In this document: in pieces, positions 57,067 to 64,000 of the stretch
Numbering within the stretch: position 1 is the stretch's first letter
Layout of the letters: the number at the start of each line of letters is the position of its first letter
NCBI GenBank assembly: GCA_963920635.1
Contig: OY987302.1
Location: 44,023,500-44,087,499 of the forward strand
DNA from: Pseudeuparius sepicola
Lineage: Eukaryota > Arthropoda > Insecta > Coleoptera > Anthribidae
Direction: 5' to 3'
DNA length: 64,000 nt
The notes under the pieces: model-generated
What the model saw: the letters and a program-made list of their open reading frames with translations, nothing else
What the model was told of the DNA's origin: nothing
Databases searched by the model: none
Translations under genes and position numbers: made by a program

Positions 57067-58171
57067 TTAATAACTTGAAAACGGGAAATAATTTACCGGA
57101 AAAAGTTTCTTTAAATACGTATGTTGGCCCGTTCTCCGGCCATCTTGCCGTAGGTACCGTCAGATCTCCCGAAAAACGCGTTTGGAAATTTTTTTTTCCT
57201 GGGCATCAAACGCTATATGGCTGTATAGCGGGACTTCGCACGCAACTCGCGTCCCCGAGGTCCAGACTTGCCCCCGTCTTTCGCGCCGTATTTAACAGCG
57301 GAGGATTTTCGGGGCCCCGAAAATACGCCTATCGCCTATCGGATTTCTAAAGGACCAAGGGAGAGTAGATTTGCTTAAAAATTAACCACAACTTCTGTAA
57401 ATAACAATGATCGGGCCCATATTAATTGAAGCAACCCTACTCGCTTCAAGTAAAGAAATATAGGTACTGTCTATTATGACTATACATTTTCCATCACATA
57501 TGTAACAAGGTTCCGAAGTTACTTTCATATACAAAATTCTAGTTTAAATTTATGTTGTAAATCAATATTTCAGGAAGGAATATTTCATTTCAGTGGCGCA
57601 CCCAGAACTTATTTATGGGAGTATGCTTATGTTTTGATCGTGTCGGGTAGCCATATATAACGTACCGTGGGTGCGGTGCCCTGCTGGAGGGCGAAGCTAG
57701 GGGGAATAAGGGCGGGAATAAGAGTGTGTACGGAACCAATTCATACCAATCGATTATTTATCACTAGCGACCTGTAACAAAGTCTGAACTGAATCGGTTG
57801 CGGTGTTTGGCTGCAGTACCTGGACCAACACTCTATGAAAGACCTGTGCATATGCGCTCTATTTCAAGCAATAGCCACTGGCGCTACACGACTAAAAAAT
57901 CGACAGGGTGGTTTAATGTTAAAAACACCATTGCTGCAGAATCATTTATAAAATGAAAACATCCAAACGTGTCTGTTACAATGAATTGAATATCCAAAAT
58001 AAAATAAAATGATTGTTATGTTTGTTTAATTTTGCCAGCTAACATGACATATTTCCATACATTTTCTTAAGAAATGCGGGTCTAAAAAGCAAGCAAGAGT
58101 GTTTTGGTTTTGGTACCTTTTGGTTTGAAATGAAGTCCATGGCTAGCTATAGTGTAAGTAAGTATAGAACG

Positions 58172-59644
58172 CATAGGCGCTGACTCCGCGGGTGCTCCGG
58201 GGCTCGAGCACCCGGCCAAAAGTTTGGCCAGTTGTTGGAAAGCAAAGGTGACAAGGTGACAACTAAACAATGGGGAACTTGAAGATTTTTTTATTTCTTT
58301 AATATATTTGCCCTCAAATCGCAATATTTAATTTGCAATAAACAATTAAAGTTGTGACCGCAAGCTCTTCATTTGAAACGATACGAAAAGCGCGGGAATG
58401 GTTGTGACGTCACGCCGCTCGATCGATCGGAGGGCAGTGACAGAAGTGACAACTACACAGAATTAAAGAAGGAAGAATGGAAATTGGACGTTAAAATAAA
58501 CAGTTCGGCGACCAATTTCCAGAGGGATCTGATGTAGGTAGGTCAAAAATATAAGAACCGCCTAAAAGTTTAAATTTAACAAGCACATCTTTAACTGAAT
58601 GGTAAGGCCACGGGACTAGTAATTCGTAGGTCCTGGGTTCAATCGCACAAGAAGTTTTTTTTATTATCACTGCATTCTACCTCTTATATTTATCGCTGAT
58701 TATCATTTTTAGTAATAATTGGACAATTGTTATTATGAAGATTATTACTCACAATAATCTACTCCATAGTGTATTTAAATTCAAAGTATCTACCTAATAT
58801 AAAATTGTCAGTAGCAGGAAAAATTTAATACATTGCTCGATGCGTAAGCTCTTTTTGGCCTCGGAGAGAGTTTTAAGACCCGAGGCAACACTCTTTTCAA
58901 ACATTATCAACAATATCAAGACTATAATAAGACGGATAGACAAGGATGGGACGTTCTCGTTGGTCTTTCTATAAACAAAGCTTGCGTGGTGCTGTAGTTT
59001 TTATACATGTGCCGCCGATATTAGTTTATACATGGTGCCGCCGCCCACCAGAGGCGCCACCACCAACGAGCTACTTGACGTCACAACCAAGGAGGGCGCG
59101 TTACAAGAATGATTTGAATTATGCAGTTTTTAATTGCTTATAATTATTACATAATAAAAAAGAGTTTTTTTTTGTGAACTGTGGTTCATTTAATGGTAAT
59201 AAATTAAGTTTGAAAGTAATATTTTTCAAATTTAATTGTTGTGCAAGTTCTCCATTCGAAAATATGTCAAATGTCACACATAAAATCGTCCATAAGTAGA
59301 CTAAGCACTTGTGCGTTATTTACGCAAAGTTACGTAACTATAGTAGTTTTTTTTGTTTTTGTTTAAAAACCGCGTCTTGGAGGCAGTAAGAGACAGATAT
59401 CAAGCTGATTCATAGGGATGAGATTCCGCTGAATTTTAAAACGAGGCGTTACTTAAAAAATACCTTTATTTTATTTCATTCTATTTACGTTTTGTATTTT
59501 TAATCATCAGGGTGATAACTGTTCGTTTTTTGTTATGTACTTTTGTTATAAATTTATAAATAAAAAATTTTTAAATAACATTTTGGGGGGGTTGTGTAGT
59601 ATACCTTGGGCACCCAGCCAAATTTTGAGAAGTCGGCACCTATG
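58172..59644. mobile_element. hAT-type transposon with perfect 8-bp target duplication
   Basis: Left end CATAGGCGCTGACT, right end AGTCGGCACCTATG (12 of 14 matching), flanked by ATAGAACG on both sides (58164-58171, 59645-59652). Just inside are G/C-rich sub-ends (GGGTGCTCCGGGG). The interior at 58286-59245 is a copy of the repeat found at 9283, so the element carries or received that sequence. No transposase frame is seen. Confidence 0.82.
58286..59245. repeat. Interspersed repeat with tRNA-like core, copy 2
   Basis: Same orientation and content as 9283-10325. The tRNA-like part reads GGCCACGGGACTAGTAATTC then GGTCCTGGGTTCAATCGC, closer to a tRNA T-arm/B box than copy 1. Copy 1 has an extra internal segment (about 9880-9960) and lacks hAT ends, so it may be an independent repeat nested in the hAT element here. 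Confidence 0.65.
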
Positions 59645-60229
59645 ATAGAACGTATTAGAATTTTCAGTTTCTTCTTTATACAGTGGACCATTGATTTGCT
59701 TTGGGGCTTTAAACAAATTTTTCTGTTTTCATTGTTGCAAACATTACAAAATACCCTTCCAAAATATAATATCTATAGAATTATCGCTTCTTCAACTGGT
59801 TGAACAGATCGTCCCATAGTTCCAAAATAGTGTTTATTCTTCTGCAATTCACGTAATGGTCTATGCATAAGACTTTCTTCATAAGCATGGAAATTTCATG
59901 TTATCACAAACAAATCTACCTATAAAAGCTCTGTTGACAAAACTGCGAAATATTGACCGCAAAGAGAACCCATTATAGTAAGAAGAACGTAAATGGCAAT
60001 AAAGCTGGATGTTTACTATATGGGACATTCTAAACGCCAAAAATTGTCATTCCTATATCCACACAATACCTCCCCTATAACCTGTAACAAGTCGCTATTT
60101 TTTCGTCGTGTAGCGCCACTTCAATCCGCAAAAAACAATGAAATATGACATCATGCTCGGGCCTTTAACCTGGACCAACACTCTATTAAGTGTTGGTCCA
60201 GCTTTAACATAGTGTCGGTCCAGGCAGTA

Positions 60230-61930
60230 CTGTGTGTGAATCTACATTTTCCCCGTCCTCAACATTACACTATAATTACTGACATTACTCCATGAATCGC
60301 AGGAGAGGATGGCAGATTTAGTGTTTTTAGCTTTTTAGAAAAATGAAACGAATAATAATAACTTTGACGCTTTTCTAAAATTTCATTCAATTAAGAATAG
60401 AAAATTACAGTTATTTCAATAAAATAGTAATTTTTATTTGTTTTTTTGTCTTTATGGCTAGTGATAACGCCGATAACGGAGTTAAATAACCGGCTGACAC
60501 AGTCTGCTTTTTAAAAACATTTATTTAGAAAAGCTACAGCGACGGACAGAATCTTAATGACTCAAAACATACGTGATGAACTTTTTATAAAGGTAAATTT
60601 GCAAACTAAACATTTCGAGAACAAGGCATTTTTTATGTGGAATAAGGAATAATGGTGTATGTAACTACGGAAGTTTGTTTTTAATTTGTGTGTTTTTTTA
60701 GATCCTATGCTACTGTGCGATATCTATAGTAGCAAAAATGTGTTAATTTTTGGTATTTAGTATTTCTATGTTATTTTCTGTTATTTTTTAATAATAAATT
60801 ATATTTTCTTGAACACTATATCACTTTCATAGGGTGCGCCACTGTATTTTATAATCTTATGGGAGTTGAAATCATGCGGCCGGCTCTCATACTATAACTG
60901 GCATGAAGAAGATATTCACTTTCGAGTGTATTTTGTTATGAAATATTATTTAAAAATTCTTATATAGCTCCCTATCTCTTATTATGAAAGGAAGGGTAGA
61001 TACCTATATTTTCTGTCCGCATTTACAAATAATACCTACCTACTTCTACAAACATTTACGTAATGTTTACCCATCAACTTCAAGCTTCAAGCTCTTTATT
61101 CGTTTGACATGCAGATTCTATAATTATAGTTTGTTAAAAGAAATCAACTTGTCAATTTGTGTTTGCTTCTGTGCGTTTTTCTTGTAAGTGCCTAATATTC
61201 AAGGCATAATTATTTGTTAACCAGTTCCATTTCTCCACTGTTAGGGATACAACAACCGCATACTTTATTAAGCATAATCGCATAATGCATAAAATTCGAT
61301 TATTTTTCATATGTATGTGGATCTTTATCCTTTGTCACGGATCAGTGCAAAGCAATGTACCAGATAACACTGTAGTTCAATTTTTTTTAAATAATTTCTT
61401 TGATGACAAGCAGACCAGTTACTTTTTACTAGCATGTTGGAAGAAAGGTACCTACTTATTTTAAACCGAATGGTAACGTAGGCTATATTAAATAAATAAT
61501 CTATTGTTATAGACGAAGTGGCCAACTTCATGAAACACAATTTTCAAAATACCAACTACAACTATAAACAAATTTCTTTTATCCGCAAGCTGAGTATTCC
61601 CGAAAAAAGTTTGTTACAGGGAAGATGGTTGGTACTGGATATAATAACGTGCCAGAATTTTGAAAATCTCTTTAACCATGTAAGTACGACAAAAAGTAAT
61701 AGGATAGGTAGGTACGCCTAATGCCTAATGATAACAATTTGTAAACACTAATGAATTATCTTTTTAATCTTATTATGTCTACAACCGTGCTGTAAGTAGG
61801 TAAGATTTCATGTTATCTTATAGTAGGCACTATCAGTTTACTAAGCGCCGTGTGGTAATAAAAAGCTACCGCACGCCTTGCTGTAATGACAGCCAGACTA
61901 ATTTGCAATAACACGTATTTTTTACAGCAC
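60230..61930. other. Unassigned AT-rich stretch
   Basis: About 1.7 kb with no supported gene, repeat pair or motif. Open frames of 67-71 codons at 60984 and 61518 have no recognisable content. A block near 60170-60225 holds two GTGTTGGTCCAG-type strings. Confidence 0.5.
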
Positions 61931-61933
61931 GGG

Positions 61934-62070
61934 CGAGTTTTTAAATTCAGCACAAATATGTGATGGTATCCACCAATGCAATGTGATTGGGCCGTTCAAA
62001 AGTTTTTGAACAGGCTAATCACATTGCATTGGTGGATTTCATCACATATTTAGACGAATTTAGAAACTCG
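61934..62070. repeat. 137-base near-perfect hairpin
   Basis: CGAGTTTTTAAATTC...CCACCAATGCAATGTGATT on the left pairs with AATCACATTGCATTGGTGG...GAATTTAGAAACTCG on the right, closing in TTCAAAAG/TTTTTGAA with almost no loop. Only scattered mismatches. Could be a tiny foldback MITE; a small-RNA precursor is a further possibility. Confidence 0.8.
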
Positions 62071-62496
62071 CACCCTTTATGTTATATCTATGTCACCAGC
62101 AAAAGGGAATTAAAAAAAGTGAGACCGACGTATTATTTTTTAATAATTAAAATTTAATGTTAATAATGTGTTCGGAGCATTGCTAACTATTTAGAGTACA
62201 TGTTCTTTTTTGCCTTTGTTCGACCTTGGTTTGAATCTAAGTAGAGACAGGCTGCATGCACAATATGCACATGTCTCTAGAAAAACACCGCTGATGGAAA
62301 AGAGCGCTGGACAAAATGTGGATTCACGGTATTGCCCCTTAATAGCTTTCTTTTATCTGTATGATTTACTAATTGTCCTACACTCAGGGCCGAATCTAGG
62401 GGGGGGGGGCAAGTGGGTCGCTTGCCCCCATTTGCATCTTAAGGGGGCGGCAAAACAGCGGACAGTGGACACTGCCTTACTATTTTTTTTTATCTA

Positions 62497-63720
62497 GTGA
62501 AGAAATTTCTTATAGTACTGACTGACTGTCGAACCACTCCAATTGTAGAAATTACAAATGCAAATAAACAATTCCTATTTTTCTTAAATGGACACGAACT
62601 AAGCCAATTAAGTTCAATGGATCTAAAACATATAGTGGCTCTAGCTCTAAAATATAACAGAGATTTAAACGCCGAAGATGTTTTACAAGAGCTTGTGGTG
62701 TTTAAGGACCAATCTACAAATCTTTTAAAAGGTGCTAATTTAAAAGATGCGAATGCTTTAAATATAATGCAAACTATTTATACCATTGGATTAGAAGATG
62801 AGTTTCCAAACATTTGTATAGCGCTATGTATAATATTGTACAAGGTGAGCGAAACTCGACGTCCCTTACAGCGGGAACACGAAAACTCAAAATAAAATTT
62901 CGAAAATACTATAAGGTCCAATTATGACCGAAACTTAGTTTTTTGACGTTTGGGAAAATGGCGCTGGCGTCATCGATATTATTTTCCCAGAAACATGCAA
63001 TTTTTTCCCTATATATTGAAAGTATTCATCATTCTCAACAACTTTTATTGTTCAAAATGTACAGGATCAAATATGTAAAAAAACGTGGATTATTTTCTAA
63101 ACATTTTCCGAAATCTAGCTAGCCATGGAAACAATCGATAGTCAGAAATTATTGAAGAGTATATTAGGGTGCCTTGCGTACCCTTAAATTTATTCAACTG
63201 GAATATTAAAAAAAAATGTAACAAACAATAATGGCAAACAAGTTAGTAACAAGCATAATTCAAAAATTTTAAAAATATTACAGTTTAATAAATTTAAGGA
63301 TACGCAAGGCCTCCTAACATACTCTTCAATAATTGCTGGCTATATTAATTATATAAAAATTCCATGTTTTTTTAAGATACAGAAAATCTTTTTCTACAAA
63401 AGTTGTTGAGGATAATAAGTACATTCAACATATAGGGAAAAATTGTATGTTTCTGGGAAAATGATATCGATGACGTTACGGCGGCCATTTTCCCAAACTT
63501 CAAAAAAGCTAGTTTGAGCTTTCGTGTTCCCACTGTAGGTCTGGGATATCGAGTTTCGCTCACCCTGTACACTTCCAACTACCTCCCCAAGTTGTGAGGG
63601 GAGTTTTAGCAAATTAAAAATTATAAAAAATTACTTGCGTTCATCTATGCGTCAAAAAAGATTATCTGGTCTTGCACTCCTTAGAAAGCAATTTTGCCCC
63701 AGAAGTAGATTTTGAAGAGG
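62497..63720 (+). pseudogene. hAT-type (ZMYM1-like) transposase C-terminal remnant
   Basis: The first part (frame from 62497) reads FLNGHELSQLSSMDLKHIVA, LNAEDVLQELVVFKD, GLEDEFPNICIALCIILY, like the alpha-helical C-terminal domain of hAT transposases annotated as zinc finger MYM-type protein 1. It breaks at the MITE (62841-63567). Downstream, in a shifted frame, come TSPSCEGSFSKLKIIKNYLR then SSMRQKRLSGLALL, the hAT dimerisation motif (usually SCERSFSKLK). Catalytic parts upstream are absent, so the element is non-autonomous. The two halves are out of frame by one base once the MITE is removed. Confidence 0.75.
62841..63567. mobile_element. TA-flanked foldback MITE nested in the hAT element
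   Basis: CAAGGTGAGCGAAACTCGA at the left and TCGAGTTTCGCTCACCCTG at the right, with TA on both sides (62839-62840, 63568-63569). Arms of more than 200 bp pair around TTTGGGAAAATGGC / GCCATTTTCCCAAA. Two short frames inside the right arm are shadows. Confidence 0.85.
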
Positions 63721-64000
63721 TAATTGATAAGTTTGCTAAAAAAAGCACGAAAGGTTAATTTTTAGTTGTAGATATTTATATATTTTTTGTCTTACCTACT
63801 TACCTAGTAATATTAATTTGGTACATATCGTCGTGGTGTTAAAAATATATAAAATCATTAAATGACAGTGTTTTTTATTTCTATATTTTTCAAATCATAA
63901 TATATCCACATAAATAATTTACAACTTTGCCCCCCCCCCCCTAGAAAATTTCCTAGATCCGGCCCTGCCTACACTCACTAGGATTACCACGTTTTTCTAA

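Larger units (their letters stand above)
55210..60060. repeat. Large inverted pair with intervening insertions
   Basis: 55210-55480 is the diverged inverse of 59770-60060, and 55490-55740 continues as the inverse of 59653-59770 and 58040-58171. 55800-55940 is the inverse of 57880-58010. The right arm is split by the hAT element at 58172. The shared frame (LTYTTTSHGLHFKPKDTNKY in the left arm) shows coding ancestry of unknown type. GTGTTGGTCCAGG strings occur at 55935 and, inverted, at 57820 and 60172, and also near 33690. Confidence 0.6.
62385..63967 (+). mobile_element. hAT-type transposon with perfect 8-bp target duplication
   Basis: Ends CAGGGCCGAATCTAGG and CCTAGATCCGGCCCTG, flanked by CCTACACT at 62377-62384 and 63968-63975. 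G-run and C-run lie just inside each end. It carries a broken transposase and a nested MITE. The uninterrupted paralogue at about 10453 shows one version of this target (TTACACT). Confidence 0.9.
62180..64000 (+). repeat. SINE-like repeat copy split by a hAT element
   Basis: The sequence at 62180-62384 (GCCTTTGTTCGACCTTGGTT, then GATTTACTAATTGTCCTACA) and at 63968-64000 (ACTCACTAGGATTACCACG) is one repeat interrupted at 62385-63967. It aligns with the uninterrupted copy at 10355-10500 and continues beyond the window. Confidence 0.6.

Noticed and set aside
60984..61721. Two open frames of 67 codons
   Set aside because: Length expected by chance in AT-rich sequence, with no recognisable residues.

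Overview
The window looks like insect nuclear DNA: AT-rich, intron-bearing and crowded with transposable elements. It carries long introns, a short TTAGG-type repeat, and many foldback elements ending in CAGGGTG/CACCCTG. The organism is not identifiable from sequence alone. The repeat mix (hAT, PIF/Harbinger, mariner, DIRS, CAGGGTG-ended MITEs) would suit a beetle, but that is a guess.

Two host genes are recognisable, in tail-to-tail orientation. On the plus strand, three C-terminal coding exons of a KLHDC4-like Kelch protein lie at 1-62, 8843-9136 and 19291-19727. They are joined by two phase-1 introns of about 8.8 and 10.2 kb that are mostly repeats. On the minus strand, a complete CEP350-like centrosomal protein runs from its ATG at 46409 to its stop at 23552. 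Nine coding exons splice in frame to a predicted protein of about 2151 residues. The third-exon junction, the KAELAWLE-type coiled coil and the extreme C terminus carry the family match.

Everything else supported is mobile DNA or its debris. Regions: 1-9 kb, KLHDC4 intron with a hAT-type element inserted in a foldback; 9-19 kb, KLHDC4 intron with a tRNA-like SINE-type repeat and a decayed Harbinger element interrupted by a small foldback; 17.6-20.9 kb, two nearly identical 677-bp inverted arms flanking the last KLHDC4 exon; 21.5-23.1 kb, a foldback MITE and a mariner-type remnant; 24-43.7 kb, CEP350 introns with foldbacks and LINE fragments; 47.0-50.2 kb, a DIRS-like retroelement with two open frames, inverted terminal repeats and an internal complementary region but no tyrosine recombinase; 51.1-54.5 kb, a giant palindrome made of two opposed copies of a gene with PIN/FEN-like and CXC-like motifs; 55-60 kb, a large broken inverted structure holding a TTAA-flanked foldback and a hAT-type element; 62.4-64 kb, another hAT-type element with perfect 8-bp target duplications, split by a TA-flanked MITE.

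The most noteworthy items are the recombinase-less DIRS element, the palindromic PIN/CXC element, and the exon-flanking inverted duplication. All homology calls rest on recalled family features, not on a database search.
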